NCBI GenBank assembly: GCA_965261795.1
Contig: OZ253476.1
Coordinates: 2,728,001 to 2,792,000 of the forward strand
DNA: 64,000 nt
Direction: 5' to 3'
DNA from: CBDCFV01 sp965261795
GTDB lineage: Bacteria > Chloroflexota > Dehalococcoidia > Lucifugimonadales > UBA3495
Made by a program: the position numbers and the translations under genes. The notes beneath the pieces are model-generated. The model had not been told where the DNA came from, made no database searches, and saw nothing but the letters and a program-made list of their open reading frames with translations. Position 1 is the stretch's first letter; each line of letters begins with the position of its first letter. Shown piece after piece: positions 21,201 to 30,009 of the stretch.

Positions 21201-24200
21201 TACCTCAACCTGGCCTAGTACGTAATTCTTGCTGTCGACAGTAATTTTGTGGGAAACAAGTACGATTTCGTCCGAGGCGTCAGAGTCCGTAACTGCAGTG
21301 AGAGTCACGGTTTGCGGGTCGTCCCACTCATGTTTGTTGGCATCGGGAGCTTCCCCGGTTTTGGTAAAAGTTATTGAGGTTGGTGAAACGGCGACCGCAC
21401 TTCTGTTGGACCTGCTTAGGTTAATGGTGGTGTCGCCCTTTGGTTCGCTGTCCAGCTGGACGGTATAGTTTGCGGTAGATCCCTCATTAAACCCATTGCC
21501 CCCGCCACCGATTCGCCCATCAAATGGGTATCCGTCGGACACGTCGCTGGGGAAGTCAGCCGCGGTATGGGTACTCGCCAGCGTCAGCACCGGGACGTCG
21601 TCGTCAGAAACTTCTACAGGAATCACGGCGGTAGGGTAGCGGTAACTGCCGATACTAACTTCGTGAAGTATCTCCGTGGCCTCATAATTAGCGTCAGTGT
21701 CGGTGGTGCCGGTGACTGTAACGTTCTGCGCATTGGTGCCGTTGGCGGTGGTGAAGGTGAGGGTAGTGTCCGAGACGGTGGCCACGTCAGCATCCCCTGA
21801 GGATAAGGTGACAGTAACGTTTGCCGATGGGAGGGCGCTCAATGCGACAGTATAGGTTGCGGTACTGCCCTCCCTCACTTCGACCTGAGCGTCGGAAATG
21901 ACCAGTTCCGGCAGGGCTACGCGAGCAACGCAGGGAGCGAATTCCGAAGTGGATCCTGTCTCGTCGTCGGTGGCGGTGGCGGTTACGTGGGTGGCAGTTG
22001 TCCCGGAGAAATCGTCAAGCTGACCCAGCAGGGTGCTGCCGGTAACTGCCGCCGTCCCGGAACTGGGGGGTGTACTTGAGACAAATCCCAACCACTCTTG
22101 TCCTTCGCCGCTGGTGGACGAGTCACAGGAATAGAAATCAACGATGTACTTTCGGTTTGCAGTGACATCCAATGTAAACCGTATCGAGGCATCATCATCC
22201 CTACTGGCGAAGGTGATGTTGGCGGGGTAGTTTTGCAGATGGTTGGGGCCGGCGTCGCCATCGCCCGCGTCGTTGGCGGTAACGCCGTCGTCGCCAAGAT
22301 CGATGCCGTGACCGTCGTTGCTGTGGATGGAGTTTTCCCAGACGGTGTTGCCCAGCGAGTCGTTGCCCACGATGGTCACCCCGTCGCCGCCGTTGTTGGC
22401 GATGGTATTGCGCTCCACAGTGTTGCCGTTGGGACCTCCGCTGATGTGGACGCCCGATCCGCCGTTGCCCAGGTCTGTGCCGCCAGCGTTGGCGCCGATG
22501 TAGTTTTCGGCAATGAGGTTGTCTTGGATGCCTGATCCAGTCAGGCTTATGCCGTGGGAGCTGTTGCCACCTATGATGTTCCCCGTTACGAGGCTATTCT
22601 TCGGTTGGTTGCTAAACAGGATGCCTGAGCCGGTGTTGTCCACGGCGACGTCGCCGGCGGCATTGGTCCCGATCCGGTTGTTCTCCACGGTCACGTTCTC
22701 CGAGACGTTGTTCTTGATGAGGAGACCGTTGACGTCGTTGCCGGAGATGACGTTGTTCCGCAGTGTGATCGATGGTGATGAGACGGAGACGCCCGCCAAG
22801 GAGTTGCCGAGGTCGGCGGTGCCGGCGGCGTTGGTGCCGATATTGTTGGCGTAGAGTAGGATTCTGCCGCCGACGTTGGTCTCTACGCCATTGTGGTCGT
22901 TGCCGGAGATGACGTTGTTCCGCAGGTTCACGTCAAGAGTGGTATCAAGGTACACGCCCGACGAACCGTTGCCCTCGTCGGTGGAGCCGGTGGTGTCCGT
23001 GCCGATCATGTTGTGTGCAAGGACATGTTTGTCACTATTCCGCAGGCGGATGCCGTAGCGGCTGAAGCTCTTGACGGCCAGCCCCCGGACATAGCTTCCA
23101 GTGCCTTGGAGAGTGAGCCCGTCTACGTCAGTCCCGGCGTTGGTCCCATCCAACTCGATTAGCACCGTGTCTGTACTGGCTCCCGGCTGGCTGTGGCCGT
23201 CGATGAACACCGGCTTGGTTATCGCAGGGAGGGCCGACGCCGGGCTGATGGACTGGACGCCGCTGCCGGAGATGTTGAACTTGATGGCGGCGCCGGTTCC
23301 AGCATTGGTCTGTTGGATGGCGGCGCGAAGGGTGCAATTGGTGGAACCGTCAACCGTTCCGTCGTCGCAGACGCCGTCGGTGGTGTCATCGTCGGCTCCG
23401 TCGCCGGTGGAGTTGACCGTGTGGGTGTCCGTGTATGAGGTTTTGGAGTACAGATCCACCGCATCGGAGGAGGAGGCGATAGACTCAAGGGCGGCGAAGG
23501 CGTCGGCCCGGCCGTAGCCGAACACCTTGCTGTAACCGTTTGCGTCCTGCTCACCCAGGTCGATGGCGGTGTTACGAATCGTCTGGAACACGGAATCGGC
23601 GACGGTCTTCTTGGTGGCATCGGGAGTGGCCTTACGTTGGGCCTCCATGACGAGGGCGGCGATGCCGGCCACGTGGGGGACGGCGGCAGAGGTGCCGTAA
23701 AACCTTCTAAACGTACTGCCTTCAATCGGTCTGCCAAAGCCCCCTGACCCGGTGATAAGTACACCATCAATTCCCATGACGTCGGGCTTATTCCGGGTTT
23801 CCCGGCTGGGGAAGTAGATTTCAACGGGGCCGTGGTCACTCCAGAACTCCGGCTCGTTGTTGCCGGGGTCTGCGGCATCAATTGCGCCGACAGTCAGTAT
23901 CTCAGGAACGGCGGGATGGCCAAAAATGGCGCCCTCAAAAACGCCGTGCTCTAGTACCTCGCCGCGGAAGGTGAAAAGCTTGAGCCTCTTGTTTTCGGTG
24001 GCGTCGAAATTCCGGATGTAGACGTCTGCTGTGGAGTCATTGCTAAAAAATGGGGTAAAAATACTCTCAATGGGATCGTCATCGCCGTCCTGCTGCCGTG
24101 TGCTGCCCTCGCAAATGTCGTTCTGCAGGTTGAACTTTATGGGCTTCAGGCCGGGAGGACAGATGAACAGGTCGTAGTCGTTCCCGGAGGACCCGAACTG

Positions 24201-25304
24201 GTCGTTCCACTGAAGTACGAGCCAAGTGCCTAAACTCACCCTTAGTGCAATGTCTGTCGCTCCCGAAGGGTCAAAGTCGTGGTAGGCGTCCTCTCCGTCT
24301 ACGAAGACGCCGGCGTAGTGCCTGTCGGCCTCGTTGCCGGCCGCAGAGGCGAACACGGTTCCGCCGGCCACGACGTCGGCGGCAGCCTTGGCCACCAAAC
24401 CGTCTTGAAAGTAAGGTTCCCGATAAAACGTGTAGTCGTCTACAATGATGTCGGCGCCCTCGCCATCAAAGGCGTCGTTGGCCAGCCAGAGGATTGAGTC
24501 GACCATACCCAGGGAGGTGGCTCCACCGGAGAAGGCCAGCTTTGCGTTGGGGGCGAGGTCGTGCACTATCTCCAGAAGGGCCGTTCCCTCGTCGCCACTG
24601 CCTGGGCTGTTAGGATTGACCTCTATGCTGTCCGGTAGGTCGTTGCTGGACTGGGAGGTGCGCCAGGCATAAACGCCGTCCGAGATTACCCCGACCTTCA
24701 CACTGGAGCCGGAGATGCCGCTGAATGTGCGAACCAGGTCGGCACGGTGGATGGCGTCACCCTTGGTGGTTACGGAACCGGCCTTGGTCACCGCGTAGTC
24801 GGGTGGCGTTATCTCCTGCACCGCGCCCAGGGCCGCGATATCGTCGAGCGCCGTGATGGGCACCCAGGCCTGCACCACGTTCCAGTCGGAGTTGGTGATC
24901 TCGATTGCGGCGCCCAGGTTCCGGAGTTGCTGCAGGGTCGCGTCCTCGGTGTTCTCCAAGTGGATGTAGACCTGCACGTTGCCGGACGAGTCGAACCGCA
25001 CAGGATCCTCAGTCGCATCGGAGGACGGGGGCGAGCTATCCGCCCCCGGTGCGTCCTTGGTCGTTGTACCGCTGTCCGACTGGCCGCGGGTCACCGCATC
25101 GCCGGACGGCTGCGAAGCTGCCTGTCCCTGGCCAGCCTCTCGCTGCTCGATGAACTGCTGGAGGATCAAGCTGACCGGCGAGTCCTGCTTGCCCGCTTGT
25201 TCCGGCGGGTCGTCGGCGAACACTGGCGCGCTAGTGAGCACCAGGCAGGCCAGGAACGCCAGGAACGCCAGGAACGCCAAGGCGATGATTGCTACAATCT
25301 TCAC
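18291..25304 (-). CDS. Secreted S8 protease / beta-helix / cadherin-repeat giant, N-terminal segment (1 of 4)
   Basis: 2337 codons from a GTG at 25304. Order of parts: a signal peptide with a long Ala/Leu-rich core (residues 1-30); a subtilisin-like S8 domain with VGVISDG (Asp, about 205), DEGTALLEIVHDLAP where a His is usual, the FASAAGN oxyanion Asn, and the GTSAAVPHVAG serine (about 538); a CSLREA domain near 625; a right-handed parallel beta-helix of NxI/GN repeats (about 665-1070); Calx-beta-like domains (about 1135-1485); then the first nine cadherin repeats. The whole gene would give roughly 5600 residues if read to 8438. The product is expected to be exported and may cut and bind host, prey or matrix proteins. 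It ends at an in-frame TAG. Confidence 0.88.
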   Translation of the reverse strand: MKIVAIIALAFLAFLAFLACLVLTSAPVFADDPPEQAGKQDSPVSLILQQFIEQREAGQGQAASQPSGDAVTRGQSDSGTTTKDAPGADSSPPSSDATEDPVRFDSSGNVQVYIHLENTEDATLQQLRNLGAAIEITNSDWNVVQAWVPITALDDIAALGAVQEITPPDYAVTKAGSVTTKGDAIHRADLVRTFSGISGSSVKVGVISDGVYAWRTSQSSNDLPDSIEVNPNSPGSGDEGTALLEIVHDLAPNAKLAFSGGATSLGMVDSILWLANDAFDGEGADIIVDDYTFYREPYFQDGLVAKAAADVVAGGTVFASAAGNEADRHYAGVFVDGEDAYHDFDPSGATDIALRVSLGTWLVLQWNDQFGSSGNDYDLFICPPGLKPIKFNLQNDICEGSTRQQDGDDDPIESIFTPFFSNDSTADVYIRNFDATENKRLKLFTFRGEVLEHGVFEGAIFGHPAVPEILTVGAIDAADPGNNEPEFWSDHGPVEIYFPSRETRNKPDVMGIDGVLITGSGGFGRPIEGSTFRRFYGTSAAVPHVAGIAALVMEAQRKATPDATKKTVADSVFQTIRNTAIDLGEQDANGYSKVFGYGRADAFAALESIASSSDAVDLYSKTSYTDTHTVNSTGDGADDDTTDGVCDDGTVDGSTNCTLRAAIQQTNAGTGAAIKFNISGSGVQSISPASALPAITKPVFIDGHSQPGASTDTVLIELDGTNAGTDVDGLTLQGTGSYVRGLAVKSFSRYGIRLRNSDKHVLAHNMIGTDTTGSTDEGNGSSGVYLDTTLDVNLRNNVISGNDHNGVETNVGGRILLYANNIGTNAAGTADLGNSLAGVSVSSPSITLRNNVISGNDVNGLLIKNNVSENVTVENNRIGTNAAGDVAVDNTGSGILFSNQPKNSLVTGNIIGGNSSHGISLTGSGIQDNLIAENYIGANAGGTDLGNGGSGVHISGGPNGNTVERNTIANNGGDGVTIVGNDSLGNTVWENSIHSNDGHGIDLGDDGVTANDAGDGDAGPNHLQNYPANITFASRDDDASIRFTLDVTANRKYIVDFYSCDSSTSGEGQEWLGFVSSTPPSSGTAAVTGSTLLGQLDDFSGTTATHVTATATDDETGSTSEFAPCVARVALPELVISDAQVEVREGSTATYTVALSALPSANVTVTLSSGDADVATVSDTTLTFTTANGTNAQNVTVTGTTDTDANYEATEILHEVSIGSYRYPTAVIPVEVSDDDVPVLTLASTHTAADFPSDVSDGYPFDGRIGGGGNGFNEGSTANYTVQLDSEPKGDTTINLSRSNRSAVAVSPTSITFTKTGEAPDANKHEWDDPQTVTLTAVTDSDASDEIVLVSHKITVDSKNYVLGQVEVIVWDSALPAFTYSTDNREVTISSEDGTATYTIVPATEPSSNLTVYLTSSDTSSVTVSPSSMTFTVGVDGNWEMPQEITVTGVADDDDSDDFATINHWSIVDGQNVYLPSVRVAVTDDNRAPFFEDGLKTSREVPENAAQGANVGAPVTATDLNNDTLTYSLDDPSGKFIINSASGQITLVASNSLDHEMEQDYTMNVNVTDRATNGLTDNIEVKVLVTNVNEPPEITRTTGDDTLSYPETTSTTRVLHRYTATDPERDSIAWTVEGPDGSDFAIDPNGNLRFASQPDHETKPTYDITIVATDDGSPVERGELTVTVTVTNVNEAPEIHIGSDSITYDENASPPVDQYFARDPEGATTTFTWSLSGTDRGDFTITGGQLQFASTPDFERPADSGGNNVYNVRVRVSDGSLTGTKDVTVTVQDLNEPPTITGDAALSYPENTATTRVLDRYTATDPERRQVTWSLSGTDADDFWIDASSGNLFFDGTPDYEAAADSGGNNVYDIQVVATDDGNLNDGTVSQRGALSASFDVTITVTDVNEPPTVTGDADAAVDENTETFTRTYFASDPDGSASTFTWSLSGADRGDFNMDGNGNTGELTFRNTPDHESPADSNRDNEYLVTVWAADEGGLRGSLDVTVTVNNVDERPTITGDATPPPFPENSVRSVATYRAADPERSPITWSLSGDDRDDFNISQTGVLTFANIPDFENPADADEDNEYVLTVEARDDGFHFDRLDVTVAVTNSTGKEEPTITTTRDPSPYRENGTGAVHTFRARDPQGRHVNWTVTGTDDHVFEISPSGVLSFVSPPDFENPTDSNGDNRYEITVVATDDQSLTDSVDVTVTVTNDAEGVEPTITTRRPPSTYRENGASAIYTFRASDPQRRTITWTLEGTDRLGFTIDRDSSGRGVLAFFTPPDFEEPSDLGGQNDYDLTVVATDEDGHSDKLSFTITVTDVNEGPEISREGSAPGSVA

Positions 25305-25334
25305 GACAAAAAGAAAACACTAAAGTTGCCGGTA

Positions 25335-25354
25335 TTACCAGAACATTATGGTAA
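25335..25354. promoter_or_regulatory. Inverted repeat upstream of the giant gene
   Basis: TTACCA (25335-25340) and TGGTAA (25349-25354) form a perfect 6-bp inverted repeat with an 8-base spacer, 30 to 50 bases before the GTG start of the giant gene in otherwise AT-rich DNA. The size and place fit an operator. No clear -35/-10 pair was identified with it. Confidence 0.25.
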
Positions 25355-25426
25355 CGAATCAGACGACGCGAGAACTACTTTTCAGACCAAATACAAAAGT
25401 AATTTACAACCGGGATGGGAAGTCAA

Positions 25427-26989
25427 TCAGGGACTCAGCACCCGGCCCACGAACAGGATGGCACCAGTATCCAGATGTCGGATGATGAACAGGAAGGGGC
25501 GGTCCACCACCAGCTCGATGGGCTCAGGTTCAACGGGTTCCGCCCTCGTTACGCCTACGACCACCGCAGTTGCAGCTGCCGCCTCGGTGCCCGCCTCGTC
25601 CACGGAAACGAAGGCCTTGTGCAGCAAGTCGGATATTACCAGACAGATGTCGCCCCGGGCTTGGCAGGACCGCCCGTCCATGGCGGAGAAGTTGGCGGCC
25701 TGGTCGTCGAAGGGATCGGGCATCCCCATGGCCGCCAGCGTTTCGGACAGGCTGAAGGCCGACTCCATTTCGAACTTGGGCATTGTGAGGCGGACCAGCT
25801 CGTAGTCGAGGCCGTCCACAATGGCCTCCAACGATTCTCCGGAGATGGATCCCTCAAATTCGCTGAATCTCCCGCTGTCTGGCAGCAGGATGGCCATGGC
25901 CACCTCGCCGCCCTCGTAGGGCAGTTCGACGGCCTGGTACCCATCGCCCCTGGCGTAGCGCAGCTGCTTCTGCTGCCGCATCATCGGCACGTCGCGCTGG
26001 TCCCCGTCCAGCAGGTGGAACGGGCGGTCCCTGGTGGCGTTCTCGTCGAAGGAGTCCTGCCAGCCGGCCTTGAAGTAGATGGCGTTGGCCAGCACGAGGC
26101 GGGTCAAGGGTGTGATGGCGCCGGGGACGATCAGGTCCTTGATACGGTCCTGCGTTTCGCCTGCGACCCAGTCGTTGATCCGGTCCCTGGCGCCCTCCGG
26201 GTTGCGCCGGAAGTCCAGCGGCCGTACCTCGTCGCCGTAGTTCAAGGCCAGGGTGTCCAGGTATTCCGGGAGGAAGCCATAGCCCTCCTGGCCCCATACC
26301 GAGTTGGCGATGCTGAGGCGGAATTCTCCTTCGTCCTCTTCTCCTGATTGGCCGGTCAGCGAGAGGTCGAGGGCGTTGAAGGCGGAATGCAGCTGGCCCT
26401 GGGGCAGGTCGAAGTGAAGGGTCTCCGCCATCTGCCTCTGGGTGTCGCCGCGCGACCCGGCGTAGGCCATTGCGAGGGCCAGCGAGATACTGTACGGCGA
26501 AATGAAGAGATTGCCGTCGGAGCCTTGTATGGCCTGGTAAAGATCGAGGGCAAAGGCGGTGTTGCCGCCAACGAGGGCAGCGACTTTTGATGTGTCCGCC
26601 TTGGGAGATTCGTCGCGCGTGATTGACGACCGCGACACTCGTATCACCGTCGGAGTCGGGTCTCTGGTCGGCGCAGGAGTGGGGTCCGCCGTCGGTGATG
26701 GAGTCTGGGAAACGGCGGTTGGTGCAGGACTGGAAATTGGCTGCGACGCAAGTGCAGGGCCCGCGGGCGGGCCCGCACCGTAAACCGCAGTGGTTGGAGC
26801 AGTGGGCACACCGGTCGGTGGCGCAGATTCAGTGTGGGGGTGTGGTCCCTGGGTGACCCGCGCCCCCTGGCCTCCCCCCGTCGACGCAGCCTCTCCAGCC
26901 GGCGTATATGTGGCGTCCGACTGGCAACCGGCCAGCGAAATTGTCATCATGAAAAAAAGAAGTGCGACGCAGATGCTTTTTCTCAACAC
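25427..26989 (-). CDS. Serpin-family protease inhibitor, lipoprotein
   Basis: About 520 residues from a GTG at 26989. This start gives a normal lipoprotein signal (KSICVALLFFMMTISLAGC), while the longer TTG frame from 27055 adds 22 residues ahead of it. A Pro/Thr-rich linker of about 120 residues follows, then a full serpin domain: NLFISPYSISLALAMAYAGS, the LANAIYFKAGW strand, and the reactive-centre region EAGTEAAAATAVVV. That hinge, with Gly at P15 and small residues at P12-P9, is the signature of inhibitory serpins, which trap serine or cysteine proteases irreversibly. The P1 residue is uncertain (Thr or Arg). The gene sits directly upstream of the S8 protease giant on the same strand and could protect against that or a foreign protease. 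Confidence 0.9.
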   Translation of the reverse strand: MLRKSICVALLFFMMTISLAGCQSDATYTPAGEAASTGGGQGARVTQGPHPHTESAPPTGVPTAPTTAVYGAGPPAGPALASQPISSPAPTAVSQTPSPTADPTPAPTRDPTPTVIRVSRSSITRDESPKADTSKVAALVGGNTAFALDLYQAIQGSDGNLFISPYSISLALAMAYAGSRGDTQRQMAETLHFDLPQGQLHSAFNALDLSLTGQSGEEDEGEFRLSIANSVWGQEGYGFLPEYLDTLALNYGDEVRPLDFRRNPEGARDRINDWVAGETQDRIKDLIVPGAITPLTRLVLANAIYFKAGWQDSFDENATRDRPFHLLDGDQRDVPMMRQQKQLRYARGDGYQAVELPYEGGEVAMAILLPDSGRFSEFEGSISGESLEAIVDGLDYELVRLTMPKFEMESAFSLSETLAAMGMPDPFDDQAANFSAMDGRSCQARGDICLVISDLLHKAFVSVDEAGTEAAAATAVVVGVTRAEPVEPEPIELVVDRPFLFIIRHLDTGAILFVGRVLSP

Positions 26990-27183
26990 AAATGGTGCCT
27001 GCTGCAGTGCAGGCCTTCCCGCCTCTTTATGACGAGGTCTATTCCCTAGAGTCAATAGCGAAGTTGCGTCACCGGCTCCAATGGTGAACTGTGGAAGGAT
27101 TTGTGAGTGTCATCATAGATTACGTAATTATATTTGATACCTTTTAACTTGTCATTCGTCCTGTTCCTGTCTGCTCGCCCTCC

Positions 27184-27560
27184 TCAGTTGCCGCCATTGG
27201 AGTGCCTGCTCTGGCTCATTGTCCTCCACCTTGTGTCTACAGAGACCAAGACGGAAGGAATTGAGGAAGGCGAGTCGCCGCCCTCGTAGATGCCCAGGCC
27301 GTCCAGCACCAAGTCCAGGCCATCGACATCCCAGTTGATGACTTGCTTGCCGTTGGACATCTTCTGGATGTCGATCTCCAGAATCAGCAACAGCCTCGCC
27401 TGCACCGAGGCGGTCTTGACGTCGGAAGGCCAGTTGTCCGGCCCCCATCGGCTCTCCCGGAAGTTCCCGTTGCTGAACAGCCGCGAGTCTGACCAGTCCA
27501 TGACTTCCTTCCCGCTGGCGCTCACGCCGTCGCTGACTAAGCCCCAATCCACCGAACGAG
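27184..27560 (-). pseudogene. Remnant of an unidentified gene
   Basis: The minus strand reads as a plausible protein tail (SRWGPDNWPSDVKTAS, then alternating hydrophobic strands and VDGLDLVLDGLGIYEGGDS) ending at 27184. Upstream, from about 27600, the same frame enters the end of the IS1380 element, so the original 5' part seems to have been displaced by that insertion. No family was recognised. The composition suggests a folded beta-rich domain, possibly of a secreted protein. It may also be a chance frame. Confidence 0.3.
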
Positions 27561-27661
27561 GGCGTGTGAGAGGCCTCCTGAAAGGGCAAAAGGTGCTCCT
27601 CTGAATCTGGGATAATGGTTTTGGAACAGAAAACCGCCTGGAAACAAGGATCACCCAATAG

Positions 27662-28117
27662 ATGCTGTCACAGAACAATCCCGACCGGATCCGCATCGTC
27701 TTTGATGACCACCGCCTGGTGGCCAATGCCGGCCTGCTCCTGCCAGCCACCCTCGCCCAACACCTGGGCCTGGGGGAACTCGTAGACCATCACCTCGATC
27801 TCGGCGGCGCCCCGGGGCGGGCCAACACGGGCGATAAGATGATTACGCTGGTGGCCTCCGCTCTAGCTGGGGGCGACTGCATCGACGATGCCGATGCGTT
27901 GCGCACCGGCAGGACGGCCTGCACCCTGGGCGACATGGTCAAGGCGTCATCCACCCTGGGCACTTTCCTGCGCAGCTTCAGGTGGGGCCATGTCCGTCAG
28001 TTGGACCGGGTGAGCCGCCAGTTGCTGGCCCGGGCCTGGGCGGCTGGGGCCGGACCCGGCGACGGGCCCCTGACCATCGACCTGGACTCCACCATCTGCG
28101 AGACCTATGGACTAACC
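27662..28117 (+). pseudogene. IS1380-family transposase, N-terminal fragment
   Basis: About 150 residues match the start of IS1380 DDE transposases: RIVFDDHRLVANAGLLLPATLA, the GDKMITLVASALAGGDCIDDAD block, and the first catalytic Asp in IDLDSTICETYG. Homology stops right after ETYGL, at about 28115, where the IS110 element begins in the opposite orientation. The rest of the IS1380 gene was not found beyond the IS110 copy, so the 3' part has been deleted. Confidence 0.8.
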
Positions 28118-28124
28118 TCAACTG

Positions 28125-29518
28125 TCACGGGGCCGCGGCCTCTGGTCCGTGGGGCAGGCCCGAAGGTTGGGCATCGGACATGGGCACCAGTTGGTAGCCC
28201 AGTTGTGCCGCCCGGCGCTTTGCCGCACGCAACGCCCGCTGCTGATACTGTCTCTCGTAGTATTCCGCGCCGGCATCCACGTATTCCTGGCCGTAGCGCA
28301 GCATGGAATAGATGAGCCTGGCCAGCTTGTGGGCGGTGGCGGTGATGGCCTTGGGCGCCCCCAGGTGGGCTTTCTTCCGGCGCAGGAAGGCGCCCAGGGC
28401 GCTGCCGGAGCGGTGCAGCGCGTTGGCGGCCAGACGCAAGGCCGCCGCGGCCCGGTTGGCGCTGGGTTTGGTCTTTGAGCTCATGACCCGGCCGCCGGTG
28501 ATGCGGTTGTTGGGGCTCAGCCCCAGCCAGGAGGCGAAGTGCTTGGCGCTGGGCCATTTGGTCATATCGGCGCCAATCTCGCTGATCACCTTCAGGGCTG
28601 TGTACGCGTCCACGCCGTCGATCCGGGTCAGGTCCACTCCCGTCATCCGGTACAGTTGGCCCTGGACATCAAAACGGGGAGTGTTCTTCTGATTGCGCTT
28701 CTTGCCGTTGGGAGCCGGAGGCTCGCCGTCGCTGCTGTCTTCGAAACGCTCCAGCTGGGCTTCAATCTCCCGGTCGTACTCGGCAATCTTATCCTGATAG
28801 AACCGGTACAGTTCCAGGGCCTGGGTCAGTTCGAAGATGTGCTCCTCCCTCCAATGGCCCTGCAACGACTTGGCGATGGTCGCCTCGTCGGCCTTGATCC
28901 TGGGATCGCGCAGTCGCGCCAGCTTCCGCGGGTCCCTTTCCCCGCCCGCGATGGCCTCCATGATGTCCATGCCCGTCTTGCCCGTGATGTCTCTGATCAC
29001 GTGTTGCAACTTTACGTTCATCTGGGTCAGCGCTTTCTGCATATGCTGGACGTGGTGGGAGGCGTACTCCACCAGCATGGCCCGCTGCCGCAGGTAGATG
29101 CGCAAGCGCCGTATGTCCCCGTCGGGACGGAAGGCTCCCGAAGCAGGCCATAGGTGTGCAACTGCTGCAGCCACTGGCAGTCCCGCACGCCGGTCTTGCG
29201 ACCCGGCACGTTCTTGATGCGTCTGGGGTCCACCAGCATTACCTGGAAGTCTCACTCTTCCAGCACCCCGAACAGCGGTATCCAGTACACTCCAGTGGAC
29301 TCCATGACCACGGTCTCCACACCGCACTCGGCCAGCCAGTCCGCCAGACGGTACAGGTCCGCCGTGAAGGCCTCATACTCGCGCACCGGGTGTTCCGAGC
29401 GGTCGGCGGGCACCGCCACGAAATGGCTGGTAGCGCCCACGTCGATGCCCGCCGCGCTCAGGTTCAGTTGGGATAGCCCTGCCGGTTTTGCGCTGCTCTT
29501 GCGTCTGATGCTCATCAT
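28125..29518 (-). pseudogene. IS110-family transposase with one nonsense codon and one frameshift
   Basis: The start ATG at 29518 has a GGAGGG ribosome site. The N-terminal DEDD domain is visible (GIDVG with the first Asp, MESTG with the Glu), and the C-terminal transposase-20 domain is intact (GVDAYTALKVISEIGADM, ASWLGLSPNNRITGG). An in-frame TGA at 29252-29254 sits where family members read Arg or Gly. One G is missing from a GGG run near 29133, after which the frame resumes as FRPDGDIRRLR and runs to 28125. IS110 enzymes recombine DNA guided by a structured RNA from the element end. This copy is inserted in an IS1380 gene and is probably inactive unless the defects are sequencing errors. 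Confidence 0.82.
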
Positions 29519-29770
29519 TCCCTCCACGCCTACAAGGTAGATGTGTCGCCGGAGGGAGTCACTAACATTCACCAATCTATGGAACGGGATCGCTCCGCTT
29601 GGGGCTTCACCAATGATGCCGTCGTAAGACTCCCGGACCATGCTCCCCAACGGGCAATCTGCACCAACGTCTACCCGGTCTTCGTCCAGACAACACGTCT
29701 CGCCATGAGCATACGCACCCTGACACGGCCACACCAGTTAGTCGCCTATGCACGGGCCGGGCACGGGCAT
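29519..29770 (-). other. IS110 left-end non-coding region, possible bridge RNA
   Basis: Upstream of the IS110 transposase start there are about 250 bases without a supported gene. In the IS110 group this segment encodes the bridge RNA that selects donor and target. A run reading TCTTACGACGGCATCATTGG in minus orientation lies within it. I could not fold the RNA or define the element tip, so this is placed by analogy only. Confidence 0.3.
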
Positions 29771-29772
29771 AA

Positions 29773-30009
29773 CTTTGCTCCCAAGCAACCCTCAGCATGG
29801 CCAACTTGTCCCAGGCAACTCTGGAGAATGTGAACTTGTCAGGCGCCCAGTTCGGGAAAGGAGTGCGTTTTGGCATGGGTAACCAGTTCTTCTACGCCAG
29901 TCTGACCCAGAGCCAGCTTGACCAAGCGGTAGCAGATGCAGACGACCCTCCGACCTTCGCCAATGGGACAACAGACATCGTGACTGGTTTGCCATTGGTC
30001 TGGCGTTAG
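29773..30009 (+). pseudogene. Pentapeptide-repeat protein fragment
   Basis: The frame contains four to five A(N/T)Lxx units (ATLSM, ANLSQ, ATLEN, VNLSG, AQF), the signature of right-handed quadrilateral beta-helix proteins, and then a 45-residue non-repeat tail to a TAG at 30007-30009. An internal ATG at 29797 exists, but the repeat pattern begins upstream of it and is cut by a TAA at 29770-29772. This is therefore more likely the 3' end of a longer gene truncated near the IS110 tip. Function unknown. Confidence 0.45.

Noticed and set aside
24245..25805. Plus-strand frames over the start of the giant gene and the serpin
   Set aside because: Arg-rich shadows of the clear minus-strand signal peptide and serpin coding.
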